Assembly (NCBI GenBank): GCA_009773165.1 | Contig: WOUZ01000003.1 | Span: 1-64,000, forward strand | Direction of reading: 5' to 3' | Origin: Bacteroidota bacterium | GTDB lineage: Bacteria > Bacteroidota > Bacteroidia > Bacteroidales > F082 | Length of the DNA stretch: 64,000 nt | Shown here: one piece after another, positions 44,318-52,621 of the stretch | Numbering within the stretch: the stretch's first letter is position 1 | Layout: each line of letters starts with the position of its first letter | Position numbers and translations under genes: made by a program | The notes under the pieces: model-generated | The model's input: only the letters and a program-made list of their open reading frames with translations | What the model was told of the DNA's origin: nothing | The model's database searches: none

Positions 44318-45226
44318 CTAAGATTTTTGAGTAAACTTATGAAAGGATTCTTCCATGCTTAAAGTTTTCTTTTTTAGTGCAACAATTATCAATTGCCTGT
44401 CAACAGCCCATTTGGTAAGTGATTGCCTGATATCGCGTCCTGCTTCAGGTTCAATTACCCAGCTGTTAGATTCTTTAATAACACGCTTAACACCCGGAAT
44501 TTTCATGAGATCGGCCGATTCTATTGTTTGTTCAAACTCCACAACGATAGCTTCGGTAATTTTACTGTTGCTCAATTTGTCGGTTAAATCATCAGCTACG
44601 ATCACACCTTTATTAATAATAATAACACGATTGCATAATGCTTCAACTTCCTGCATTATATGAGTCGACAAAATGACAGTTTTATCTTTCCCAATGCTTT
44701 TAATCAGGTTACGTATTTCAACTAATTGGTTAGGATCGAGACCTGAGGTGGGTTCATCAAGTATAAGTACTTGAGGATCATGTATCAATGCTTGAGAAAT
44801 ACCCACCCTTTGTTTGAATCCTTTGGACAGCATGTGTATTTTTTTGTGAATTTCAGGTTCCAAACCAGTAAGGTGAATCATTTCGTCAACTTTGCCGGCT
44901 GTTTTTTTTCCAAGCTGATGAATCCCTGCAATGAAAGTTAAATACTCCCTGATATACATTTCGGAATAAAGCGGATTGCTCTCAGGGAGATATCCAACAA
45001 GTCTTCTAACCTCAATAGATTGATCCTGGACGTCGAAACCCATAATAGTGGCCGATCCTGAACTGGGTGGAATGAAGCAACTAAGGATTTTCATCAATGT
45101 TGATTTTCCTGCCCCATTAGGACCCAGCAACCCGACAATTTCTCCGGGTTTAATAGTTAGGGATACATTGTCCAAAGCTTTTTGAGTGCCATAAAGCTTT
45201 GAAATTTGTTGAACTTTTACCGACAT
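44318..45226 (-). CDS. gldA: GldA-type ABC transporter ATP-binding protein
   Basis: ATPase of an ABC exporter related to the gliding-motility protein GldA, 302 residues from the ATG at 45226 (an upstream in-frame start at 45247 lies close to the promoter). Walker A is 'GPNGAGKSTLMKIL', the signature 'LSKGFKQRVGISQAL', Walker B 'VLILDEPTSGLDPNQ' and the switch His 'ILSTHIMQEVEAL'. The ~80-residue C-terminal extension beyond the nucleotide domain ends 'SMEESFHKFTQ', as in GldA-like proteins. GldF/GldG permeases are not adjacent, so gliding cannot be concluded; the protein could serve another exporter. Confidence 0.8.
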   Translation of the reverse strand: MSVKVQQISKLYGTQKALDNVSLTIKPGEIVGLLGPNGAGKSTLMKILSCFIPPSSGSATIMGFDVQDQSIEVRRLVGYLPESNPLYSEMYIREYLTFIAGIHQLGKKTAGKVDEMIHLTGLEPEIHKKIHMLSKGFKQRVGISQALIHDPQVLILDEPTSGLDPNQLVEIRNLIKSIGKDKTVILSTHIMQEVEALCNRVIIINKGVIVADDLTDKLSNSKITEAIVVEFEQTIESADLMKIPGVKRVIKESNSWVIEPEAGRDIRQSLTKWAVDRQLIIVALKKKTLSMEESFHKFTQKS

Positions 45227-45256
45227 ACAACTGATTTGAGGGAACATTTAAGGATG

Positions 45257-45264
45257 CAAAAATA
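45257..45264 (-). promoter_or_regulatory. -7 box for the GldA-type gene
   Basis: The minus strand reads TATTTTTG, 30 bases before the ATG at 45226. Confidence 0.5.
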
Positions 45265-45360
45265 GCAAAGAATACCTTACCCGATCGAAGGTGGCATGCT
45301 GGACAGATTTTTATAATTTATTAAAATCGTTTTATCAATATAAATGAAGATGATTATGTG

Positions 45361-45368
45361 TACTTTTG
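45361..45368 (+). promoter_or_regulatory. rplM: Upstream candidate -7 box for rplM-rpsI
   Basis: TACTTTTG matches TAnnTTTG and lies 206 bases before the rplM ATG. A transcript from here would carry a ~200-base leader. The intergenic region from 45265 to 45574 holds no gene. Confidence 0.4.
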
Positions 45369-45488
45369 CCGCCTGAAAAAATCCCTTTCTGATCGGTCAG
45401 TAAATCAGCTGAAAGATAGGTCATGGAGTTTCTTATCGGTGGTTCAAAAAGTTACAGAAAAAAATATCAACAAATAGATGTTAGTAAA

Positions 45489-45520
45489 TTTGTTGGAATC
45501 AAAAAATGTTTCTATTTTTG
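45489..45520 (+). promoter_or_regulatory. rplM: Full -33/-7 promoter of rplM-rpsI
   Basis: TTTG at 45489-45492 and TATTTTTG at 45513-45520 are separated by 20 bases, the best complete match to the Bacteroidota housekeeping promoter in the window. It lies 54 bases before the rplM ATG. Confidence 0.75.
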
Positions 45521-45574
45521 CACCCCGTTTTGGAAAAAGTATGTACTGAAACGAAAGAAGTAATCTACAAGTCA

Positions 45575-46030
45575 ATGAATACACTTAGTTACAAAACAAT
45601 CAGCGTCAATAAAGAAAATGCTGATAAAAAATGGATGGTTATCGATGCCGAAGGACTGATTTTAGGACGTTTGGCGTCAACAGTTGCTCAGGTATTAAGA
45701 GGCAAACACAAACCATCTTTCACTCCCCACAGCGATTGTGGTGACAACGTGATTGTGATCAACGCTGAAAAGATCGCGCTCACAGGAAACAAGATGGAAA
45801 CCAAATATTATGTCCGTCACACAGGTTTTCCTGGCGGTCAGCGTATCCGTCCAATCAAAGAGCAGCTGAAAAGAAAACCTATTGCTGTTGTTGAACATGC
45901 AGTGAAAGGTATGCTTCCAAAAACAAAGTTGGGAGCAGAGTTGTTTCGTAACCTTTATGTTTATGCTGGTCCCACCCACAAACATGAAGCTCAGCAGCCA
46001 ATGGAATTAACATTAAATACAATTAAATAA
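45575..46030 (+). CDS. rplM: 50S ribosomal protein L13
   Basis: Large-subunit ribosomal protein uL13, 151 residues from the ATG at 45575. The longer in-frame extension back to 45506 overlaps the promoter and is not used. Signature segments: 'WMVIDAEGLILGRLASTVAQVL', 'GDNVIVINAEKIALTGNK' and 'AVKGMLPKTKLGAELFRNL'. It ends five bases before rpsI, the conserved rplM-rpsI pair of bacteria. Confidence 0.97.
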   Translation: MNTLSYKTISVNKENADKKWMVIDAEGLILGRLASTVAQVLRGKHKPSFTPHSDCGDNVIVINAEKIALTGNKMETKYYVRHTGFPGGQRIRPIKEQLKRKPIAVVEHAVKGMLPKTKLGAELFRNLYVYAGPTHKHEAQQPMELTLNTIK

Positions 46031-46035
46031 GTATC

Positions 46036-46422
46036 ATGGAAGTAATCAACGCCTTAGGTAGGAGGAAGACTGCTGTTGCCCGTGTTTATCTGAAAAGCGG
46101 AAACGGCAGTATCGTGGTTAATAAGCGGGATTTCAGAGAATATTTCCCAACAGGCATTTTGCAGTTTGTTGTTGAGCAGCCTCTTGCCCTTACGGGTAAT
46201 ATGGGTGTTTACGACATCAAAGTGAATCTTGCTGGTGGTGGAATCAACGGACAGGCAGAGGCTTTGAGCCTTGCAATCAGCCGTGCACTCTGCGAAATTA
46301 ACAGCGAATATCGTCCTGTTCTCAAAGCAAAAGGCCTCTTACGTCGTGACCCGAGAATGGTTGAACGTAAAAAACCAGGTCAGCCAAAAGCCCGCAAGAA
46401 GTTCCAATTCAGCAAACGTTAG
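46036..46422 (+). CDS. rpsI: 30S ribosomal protein S9
   Basis: Small-subunit protein uS9, 128 residues, with 'ALGRRKTAVARVYLKSGNGS' at the start, 'GGGINGQAEALSLAISRAL' in the middle and the basic tail 'KKPGQPKARKKFQFSKR', whose final Lys-Arg reaches the P-site tRNA. It is cotranscribed with rplM. Confidence 0.97.
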   Translation: MEVINALGRRKTAVARVYLKSGNGSIVVNKRDFREYFPTGILQFVVEQPLALTGNMGVYDIKVNLAGGGINGQAEALSLAISRALCEINSEYRPVLKAKGLLRRDPRMVERKKPGQPKARKKFQFSKR

Positions 46423-46454
46423 TCTCAAGGGCAAACGATTCTGTTTAGTATCCA

Positions 46455-46491
46455 AATTGCTGAGATGTCCTCTCAGATCTACTCAGCGATT
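46455..46491 (+). promoter_or_regulatory. rpsB: Leader stem-loop with two alternative pairings upstream of rpsB
   Basis: AATTGCTGAG (46455-46464) can pair with CTCAGCGATT (46482-46491, one G-U pair) or its CTGAG part with a nearer CTCAG (46472-46476). The two pairings exclude each other. The element lies in the 107-base rpsI-rpsB gap with no T-run after it, so it is more likely a leader or processing structure than a terminator. A role in S2 autoregulation is inference. Confidence 0.4.
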
Positions 46492-46529
46492 GTGTTCGTG
46501 AAAGTAAACAATTTTTAATCTATTTTTTT

Positions 46530-47390
46530 ATGTCAAGAGTATCCTTTGAAGAATTATTAGATGCAGGTGTTCATTTTGGTCACCTCAGAAGAAAATGGAA
46601 TCCAAATATGGCACCATATATTTTTATGGAGCGCAATGGAATCCACATCATTGACTTATACAAAACACAAGTAAAGATTGAAGAAGCAGCCAACGCACTT
46701 CGTCAATTAGCTCGTTCTGGTAAAAAAGTTTTGTTTGTTGCAACAAAGAAACAAGCAAAAAGTATCGTGGCTGAAGAGGTTGCCAAAGTTGGCATGCCAT
46801 ACGTTACAGAACGCTGGCCAGGTGGTATGTTGACAAATTTTGCTACCATTCGTAAAGCGGTACGCAAAATGTCAAATATCGACAAACTTATGGTGAGCGA
46901 TTCATATATGAACCTCTCCAAAAGAGAACGCCTTCAAATTCAACGTGAACGCGAAAAACTAGAAAAGAACTTAGGTAGTATTGCTGACCTTAGTCGTCTT
47001 CCATCTGCATTATTCGTTGTAGACGTTATCAAAGAACATATCGCTGTTGCTGAAGCACGTAAGCTTAACATCCCAACTTTTGCAATTTGCGACACAAACA
47101 GCAACCCAAACATTATTGATTTCCCAATTCCAGGAAATGACGATGCAAGCAAATCTATTTCTTTAATCCTTCGCACTATGGCTCAAGCTATTGAAGAGGG
47201 ATTGAATGATCGAAAACTTGCTAAAGATAAAGGTCAGGAAGATGGCGAAAGCGACGGTGAAGATTTTGGCGATGATAACGACAAAAACTTCGAAGTTGAT
47301 GAAGAAGAAAATAAAGGCGATGCTGGCCGCAAACCAGCAGGTGATGACGCTCGTGGAAAAAGACCACGTCGTCCGGCTGCCAGAAAATAA
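46530..47390 (+). CDS. rpsB: 30S ribosomal protein S2
   Basis: Small-subunit protein uS2, 286 residues. 'LLDAGVHFGHLRRKWNPNM' (about 6-24), 'FVATKKQAKSIV', 'ERWPGGMLTNFATI' and 'PTFAICDTNSNP' are the family hallmarks. Beyond the usual ~235 residues it carries a low-complexity acidic stretch ('GESDGEDFGDDNDKNFEVDEEE') and a basic end ('RGKRPRRPAARK'). Such C-terminal extensions are variable among S2 proteins. It precedes tsf by 29 bases in the standard rpsB-tsf order. Confidence 0.97.
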   Translation: MSRVSFEELLDAGVHFGHLRRKWNPNMAPYIFMERNGIHIIDLYKTQVKIEEAANALRQLARSGKKVLFVATKKQAKSIVAEEVAKVGMPYVTERWPGGMLTNFATIRKAVRKMSNIDKLMVSDSYMNLSKRERLQIQREREKLEKNLGSIADLSRLPSALFVVDVIKEHIAVAEARKLNIPTFAICDTNSNPNIIDFPIPGNDDASKSISLILRTMAQAIEEGLNDRKLAKDKGQEDGESDGEDFGDDNDKNFEVDEEENKGDAGRKPAGDDARGKRPRRPAARK

Positions 47391-47419
47391 TAGACTTAAT
47401 TTTAAAGAATTATAAGCAA

Positions 47420-48250
47420 ATGAATATTACTGCTGCTCAAGTAAATGATTTAAGAAAGCTGACAGGTGCTGGGATGATGGATTGCAAAAATGCCCTCGTC
47501 GAAAGCAATGGAGATATGGAACAGGCTGTGGATTATCTGCGCAAGAAAGGTCAGAAAGTGGCCGCAAAACGTGCTGATCGTGATGCTACTGAAGGTGTTG
47601 TTATCGCCAAAACAAGTGACGATCACCTGTATGCAGCCGTTGTAATGGTAAACTGTGAAACAGATTTCGTTGCAAAGAATGAAGATTTTGTAAAGTACGC
47701 TCACGGCATTCTTAATTTAGCTATTGCTAATAAAGTTCAAAGCATTGATGAATTGAAGGCTCTTGAACTCAATGGTAGAAAAGTTGAAGAAACAATTACT
47801 GACCAAACAGGTGTAATTGGAGAGAAAATTGATTTGGGAGCATTTTTCAAAATTGAAGCCCCAGTCACTGCTGCTTACATTCACCCGGGTAATCGTTTAT
47901 CTACTATCATTGGTTTGAATCTTTCTGAAGCTCCTAATGTTCTTCAAATTGGTCGCGAACTTGCAATGCAGGTTGCAGCTATGGATCCTGTTGCCATTGA
48001 TGAAGGTGATGTTCCACAGGAAGCTATTCAAAGAGAAATTGAAATTGGTAAGGAACAAGCACGCAACGAAGGTAAAGCTGAAGAAATGCTTGAAAAAATT
48101 GCGCGTGGTAAACTGAATAAGTTTTATCGCGAAAGTACCTTGCTTAACCAGGACTTTGTACGTGAGAATAAAAAGACAGTCAGACAGTATTTATCAGAAA
48201 GTGATAAATCTCTTACTGTTACTTCCTTCAAACGCGTTGCACTCGGTTAA
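47420..48250 (+). CDS. tsf: Elongation factor Ts
   Basis: Guanine-nucleotide exchange factor for EF-Tu, 276 residues, normal length. The N-terminal UBA-like domain 'VNDLRKLTGAGMMDCKNALVE' and the core 'VVMVNCETDFVAKNEDFVKYA' with the TDFV motif that contacts EF-Tu are intact. The C-terminal dimerisation region ends 'LTVTSFKRVALG'. It is followed by a two-way terminator. Confidence 0.97.
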   Translation: MNITAAQVNDLRKLTGAGMMDCKNALVESNGDMEQAVDYLRKKGQKVAAKRADRDATEGVVIAKTSDDHLYAAVVMVNCETDFVAKNEDFVKYAHGILNLAIANKVQSIDELKALELNGRKVEETITDQTGVIGEKIDLGAFFKIEAPVTAAYIHPGNRLSTIIGLNLSEAPNVLQIGRELAMQVAAMDPVAIDEGDVPQEAIQREIEIGKEQARNEGKAEEMLEKIARGKLNKFYRESTLLNQDFVRENKKTVRQYLSESDKSLTVTSFKRVALG

Positions 48251-48270
48251 TTTAATCTTTAACAGATAAT

Positions 48271-48299
48271 AAAAAAAGGAGCTTTTGGCTCCTTTTTTT
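48271..48299. terminator. Bidirectional terminator between tsf and yqeY
   Basis: AAAAAAAGGAGC (48271-48282) and GCTCCTTTTTTT (48288-48299) form a perfect 12-base-pair stem with a five-base loop. With A-run and T-run on either side it reads as a rho-independent terminator on both strands, ending rpsB-tsf and the dcw-yqeY transcript. Confidence 0.92.
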
Positions 48300-48343
48300 G
48301 TTTCCCCCCTTGTAATGCGAGTCTTTTTAGACTCAAAATATAA

Positions 48344-48799
48344 CTAATTATTAAGAAGTGTTTTAACAATTGTAGCAACAGTTTGATTGTCAGCTTTGCC
48401 TGAAATCTTCGCTGAAACAATTCCCATTACCTTACCCATATCCCTCACTCCTGAGGCACCTGTTTCAGTTATGGCAGATGCGACAATAGCTTTGATTTCA
48501 TCTTCCGACATTTGGGATGGAAGATAGTTTTCTATGATACTTGCCTGAAAAATTTCCTCATCTGCCAGATCTGCTCGCATTTGAGATACATAGATGGCTG
48601 CTGATTCGCGGCGCTGCTTAACTAATTTCTGTAAAAGTTTCAATTCAACGCTCTCAGGAATAACACCGCTGCTTACATCTTTGCCTGTTTTTTCAAGCAA
48701 AAGGGCTGCTTTGATAGCTCGTAAAGCATTCAGCTTCCGCATATCTTTGGCAAGCATAGCCTGTTTGATATCATTATTTATAATAATTTCCAGCTCCAT
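48344..48799 (-). CDS. yqeY: GatB/YqeY domain protein
   Basis: A 151-residue stand-alone YqeY protein, related to the C-terminal tRNA-binding tail of GatB/GatE. 'NNDIKQAMLAKDMRKLNALRAI' at the start and 'GASGVRDMGKVMGIVSAKISGKADN' near the end are typical. Its function is not settled. It lies 11 bases after ftsZ, as the last gene of the dcw transcript. No functional link to the gatDE pair should be assumed, since YqeY is widespread in bacteria without GatDE. Confidence 0.92.
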   Translation of the reverse strand: MELEIIINNDIKQAMLAKDMRKLNALRAIKAALLLEKTGKDVSSGVIPESVELKLLQKLVKQRRESAAIYVSQMRADLADEEIFQASIIENYLPSQMSEDEIKAIVASAITETGASGVRDMGKVMGIVSAKISGKADNQTVATIVKTLLNN

Positions 48800-48810
48800 A
48801 ATTTCTCTAT

Positions 48811-50427
48811 TTAATCAACGTTGTCGTGTAGAAAAGGATTATCAAGACGAAGTCCCGGACGACCTGGTGTAGGATCAATGCTGTAGCGCGATACATCTTG
48901 TGATGCCATTTCTTGCTTTACATCTGTACCTTTACGCAAATACGCCGGTTGCTTCTCGAGCTCTTCAATTCCCTGGTCAGTTCTGATCTTCAAACTCATT
49001 GCTTTCAGACGATTCTGACGTTCGATACTTCTTCTCTCCATTTCAAGTCGCTCTGCCATTTCATCTTCAGCATTAATACGTGAGATGCTAGCCTTAACAA
49101 CTTCTGTTTTTGCTTCTATAATTGGCTCAACAACTTCAAATAGGATTTCATCAGCATCTTTAATAGTTGAGTGAGATAAAGATGTTTCTGCAGTTGCATC
49201 TGTCATAAATGAAGTCTCTTCCACTTCTTTTTCTTCCTGAATTTCATCGAAAAGGTGATGAACTCTTTGTGTCATATGATTTGACTGAGATGCAGATTCA
49301 GTATTTGTAACCTCTTGATCCTCATCCGAATCATCATTGCTAAGAGTGAAAACCTTTACCGGTGTGCTTTGGTTATTTTGTTGGTTATTAAACGAATCAT
49401 TAATCCTATCACCATATAGTGGATAATTTTTTACATTCGAAGCGCTTTGGCTCACCGTTAGTAACTCCTCATTTTCAAAACCTGTTGCAATAATGGTGAG
49501 GGCAATATTATTTTCTAAGGTGTCGTCAACACCGTTGCCCCAAATTACTTCTGCGGTATTTCCACAAATATGTTGAATATAATCAGTAATTTCATGAACC
49601 TCATCTAAAGAAATTTCTTCCCCGCCTGAAGTGATATACAACAAAATGTTTTTGGCCCCTGAAATATTTGAATCGTTTAAGAGGGGTGAACGCATGGCTT
49701 CTTCAATAGCTTTAATGGCTCTGTTTTCGCCGGAAGCAATTCCAGAACCCATAATTGCTTTACCACTGTTCTTCATTACTGTTTTAACATCTTCAAAGTC
49801 AACGTTGATGTAGCCGGTAACAGTTATGATTTCAGCAATACCTTTGGAAGCGATTGTCAAAACATCATCAGCCTTTTTAAAAGCTTCAGTTAAACGCATA
49901 TTTCCGTATTCTTCTCTCAGCTTATCGTTACTGATAATAAGCAATGTATCAACATGTCTTCTAAGCTCTTCGATGCCTTCAATGGCTTGCTGGCGACGTT
50001 TTTTTCCTTCGAAACTAAAAGGAAGGGTAACGATCCCAACTGTTAGAATATCGAGTTCACGGGCAATTTTTGCTACAACAGGTGCTGCCCCTGTTCCTGT
50101 TCCACCTCCCATACCAGCTGTAATAAAAAGCATTTTGGTATGAGGTTCAAGTAATTGTCTTATTTCTTCAGTTGTCTCGATGGCAGCTTCACGGCCAACA
50201 GCAGGAATGTTTCCTGCTCCAAGTTGTCTTTTTCCAAGATGGACTTTGTTTGGAACTGCACTTGTATCAAGGGCTTGTGAATCAGTGTTGCATAAAACAA
50301 AATCAACACCTTTTATACCCTGATGAAACATATGGGTAACAGCATTGCTTCCACCTCCTCCAACACCGATTACTTTGATGATATTTGATTGATTTTTAGG
50401 ATGTTCGAATTTTAGCATTTCAGTCAT
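48811..50427 (-). CDS. ftsZ: Cell division protein FtsZ
   Basis: Tubulin-like GTPase that forms the Z ring; 538 residues, well above the ~380 of E. coli. 'VIGVGGGGSNAVTHM' (about 19-33), the tubulin signature 'GGGTGTGAAPVVA', 'TLPFSFEGKKR' and the T7 synergy loop 'NVDFEDVKTVM' are all intact. From about residue 325 to 520 the sequence is a long polar, Glu/Ser/Thr/Gln-rich linker. It ends in a short conserved tail ('RPGLRLDNPFLHDNVD') that probably replaces the usual FtsA-binding peptide. It lies 89 bases after ftsA, leaving room for its own promoter, although no clear -7 box was found. Confidence 0.97.
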   Translation of the reverse strand: MTEMLKFEHPKNQSNIIKVIGVGGGGSNAVTHMFHQGIKGVDFVLCNTDSQALDTSAVPNKVHLGKRQLGAGNIPAVGREAAIETTEEIRQLLEPHTKMLFITAGMGGGTGTGAAPVVAKIARELDILTVGIVTLPFSFEGKKRRQQAIEGIEELRRHVDTLLIISNDKLREEYGNMRLTEAFKKADDVLTIASKGIAEIITVTGYINVDFEDVKTVMKNSGKAIMGSGIASGENRAIKAIEEAMRSPLLNDSNISGAKNILLYITSGGEEISLDEVHEITDYIQHICGNTAEVIWGNGVDDTLENNIALTIIATGFENEELLTVSQSASNVKNYPLYGDRINDSFNNQQNNQSTPVKVFTLSNDDSDEDQEVTNTESASQSNHMTQRVHHLFDEIQEEKEVEETSFMTDATAETSLSHSTIKDADEILFEVVEPIIEAKTEVVKASISRINAEDEMAERLEMERRSIERQNRLKAMSLKIRTDQGIEELEKQPAYLRKGTDVKQEMASQDVSRYSIDPTPGRPGLRLDNPFLHDNVD

Positions 50428-50516
50428 GATTATAGGTTTTAAAATTAATTTCTTGTTTGATTCAGATATTGTTTTTTTATTTTATTTGTTAACATTTTAT
50501 GGTTGATAACCTTAAG

Positions 50517-51830
50517 TTATTCAATCAAATCTCGGTCGAATATCCTGATTATTTTATCCAGGTAACTCTGTCGCTTCTTTTCTTTCAAGTCTTCTGGAAT
50601 TGTAACAGGAGTTTTTTGTTTCTTAAGTCCCACATCTTCAGCATCTTCTTTCATCTTATCCATTTCAACTTCGAAATCATAGCGTTTGATTCCTTCAATT
50701 ACCAGCCCAATCCCGGTAGCATACATGGGGCTTGCAAGTTCGTCAGGAGTTCCTTTGGCCAGATGTTCGTTTGGATAACCGATCCGAACTTCCATTCCGG
50801 TTAGAAACGATGATAGCTGATCAATATGTTTCATTAGTGCTCCACCTCCAGTCAATACAATTCCTGCAATTAGTTTTCGTTCAAGTCCGGAGTTTTTGAT
50901 CTCATAATATACGTGCTCGATAATCTCTTCCATGCGTGCCTGGATGATGGATGCTAAATTGCGAAACGAAATTTCTTTTGGTGGTCTGCCCCTGATTCCT
51001 GGAATTGACACTACCTCGTCGTCTCTGTTTTCGCTGGCCAAAGCAGAGCCAAATTTTATTTTTACTTCTTCAGCATGTTTTTTAATAATCGTACATCCTT
51101 CTCTGATATCTTCCGTTATAATATCACCACCAAAAGGAATAACTGCGGTATGACGTATGATTTTATCATAAAAGATTGCAATATCAGTGGTTCCACCTCC
51201 AATATCAACCAATACTACGCCTGCTTCTTTTTCTTCATCACTCAAAACTGACTCTGCTGAAGCGATTGGCTCAAGAATGAGATCAACCATTTCTAAACCA
51301 GCTCTTTTAACGCATTTAAGAATGTTTTTGGCAGCGGCTGTTTGTCCGATTATGACATGAAAATTAGCCTCAATTTTATTTCCCTGCATTCCAACAGGTT
51401 GCTTGATTCCCTGCTCCCCGTCAACGATATAATCCTGAGGAATGACATCAATGATTTCCTCCCCGGCTGTCATACTGAGCTTGTACATATCATTGCTTAA
51501 TTTGTCTATTTCCAGCCGGTTGATTTCCTTATCATGGGTTTCACGAACCAGACTTCCCCGGTGTTGAAGACTTTTAATATGCTGACCTGCAATGCCAACG
51601 TTCACGTATTTTATATCGACTCCCGACTTGATCGAAGCCTCTTCAACGGCTTTCTTGATCGAGTTAACGGTATCTTCAATGTTGGATACCATTCCTCGTT
51701 TAACACCGATCGACTCTGATCGTCCGTGACCCAGAATGTCAATCTTTCCATTTTCATTCCGTCGGCCAACGATGCATGCGATTTTGGTAGTTCCAATGTC
51801 TAATCCGACAATAATTTCAGCAGTTTTCAT
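50517..51830 (-). CDS. ftsA: Cell division protein FtsA
   Basis: Actin-like protein that tethers FtsZ to the membrane, 437 residues. The ATG at 51830 overlaps the ftsQ stop (ATGA) and is preferred to a TTG at 51851. Nucleotide-binding motifs are 'GLDIGTTKIACIVG' (phosphate 1), 'VLVDIGGGTTDIAIF' (phosphate 2) and 'GIVLTGGGALMKHID' (adenosine). The 1C-type subdomain is present ('NVGIAGQHIKSLQHRG'). The C-terminal 'KKRQSYLDKIIRIFDRDLIE' fits an amphipathic membrane-targeting helix. Confidence 0.96.
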   Translation of the reverse strand: MKTAEIIVGLDIGTTKIACIVGRRNENGKIDILGHGRSESIGVKRGMVSNIEDTVNSIKKAVEEASIKSGVDIKYVNVGIAGQHIKSLQHRGSLVRETHDKEINRLEIDKLSNDMYKLSMTAGEEIIDVIPQDYIVDGEQGIKQPVGMQGNKIEANFHVIIGQTAAAKNILKCVKRAGLEMVDLILEPIASAESVLSDEEKEAGVVLVDIGGGTTDIAIFYDKIIRHTAVIPFGGDIITEDIREGCTIIKKHAEEVKIKFGSALASENRDDEVVSIPGIRGRPPKEISFRNLASIIQARMEEIIEHVYYEIKNSGLERKLIAGIVLTGGGALMKHIDQLSSFLTGMEVRIGYPNEHLAKGTPDELASPMYATGIGLVIEGIKRYDFEVEMDKMKEDAEDVGLKKQKTPVTIPEDLKEKKRQSYLDKIIRIFDRDLIE

Positions 51831-52621
51831 AATGAATCTCTTTTGGTGCAAACAATTTGATTTCTGTATCGGGCGTCGATACTGCTGTAATTTCTCAAAG
51901 CCGGATCATTCGACTTTGATTGAAAAAAAGCAGATATCGTAACTATTTTATTTTTAATATTTGAAGTGTCTCCGACAATGACAGAAGCATCGCCGATTTT
52001 TGGTGTTATTTCAATAGAGTTTTCTTCGGTGATAAAAATCTGATCAATCAACACTTTCATAAAGTCATCACGATTGATTTCATCAGCAACACGAGCAATT
52101 GAAAAGGCGCTATGTTGCTTATTCATTAGATGACTAAGCGGTAAAACAGCATTTTCAGGAATTGGCAACGGGCTGATATTGCCGTTTGCTATGATAACCC
52201 TTGCAACAAATTCGGGATGCGTTGGGAATATAACATATTCATTATCTATGTAATAGGATTCGTTATTTGCTGTAAATATGCGAACAAAGGGCTTCCTTTC
52301 GATCAATTTTACGCGAACTTTTCGATCGAGAGTCGTAGAAGCTTCGGCATGTGCAACAAATGGATTTAATTCCAGTTGTCGCTGCAGATTTCGAACTTTT
52401 AATGATCCTAGCGATTTGGTGCGGTTTGCGCCAACCAAGCTGGTTATTTCTTCGTGCATCTGGTTATATCCTAAAAATCCCCCCTCAGGCTCTTTTACGA
52501 TTTCCAACTCAAGGCCGGTTACGGGTGAACTATAATGACCAATTCTTGCAAATCCTAATAATGCAATCAGCCCCAATGCTGAAATAACCCAGGTTGATAT
52601 TTCAAGGATTCGCTTTACCAT
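51827..52621 (-). CDS. ftsQ: FtsQ/DivIB-like cell division protein
   Basis: Bitopic membrane protein of the divisome, 264 residues. It has one N-terminal membrane segment (about 7-27) and then a POTRA-like region: 'SLGSLKVRNLQRQLELNPFVAHAEASTTLDRKVRVKLIERKPFVRI' covers the usual strand-helix pattern. FtsQ proteins are poorly conserved, and this call rests on topology and on its position between murC and ftsA. The start overlaps the murC stop by seven bases and the end overlaps ftsA by four, so translation is coupled. Confidence 0.88.
   Translation of the reverse strand: MVKRILEISTWVISALGLIALLGFARIGHYSSPVTGLELEIVKEPEGGFLGYNQMHEEITSLVGANRTKSLGSLKVRNLQRQLELNPFVAHAEASTTLDRKVRVKLIERKPFVRIFTANNESYYIDNEYVIFPTHPEFVARVIIANGNISPLPIPENAVLPLSHLMNKQHSAFSIARVADEINRDDFMKVLIDQIFITEENSIEITPKIGDASVIVGDTSNIKNKIVTISAFFQSKSNDPALRNYSSIDARYRNQIVCTKRDSL

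Noticed and set aside
44318-45226. Gliding motility inferred from the GldA-type ATPase
   Set aside because: GldF/GldG and other gld genes are not in the window, and GldA-like ATPases occur in non-gliding Bacteroidota.
48344-48799. Idea that yqeY belongs to the same tRNA-amidation system as gatDE
   Set aside because: The genes are 29 kb apart, yqeY is cotranscribed with ftsZ, and YqeY proteins occur widely in bacteria that have no GatDE.
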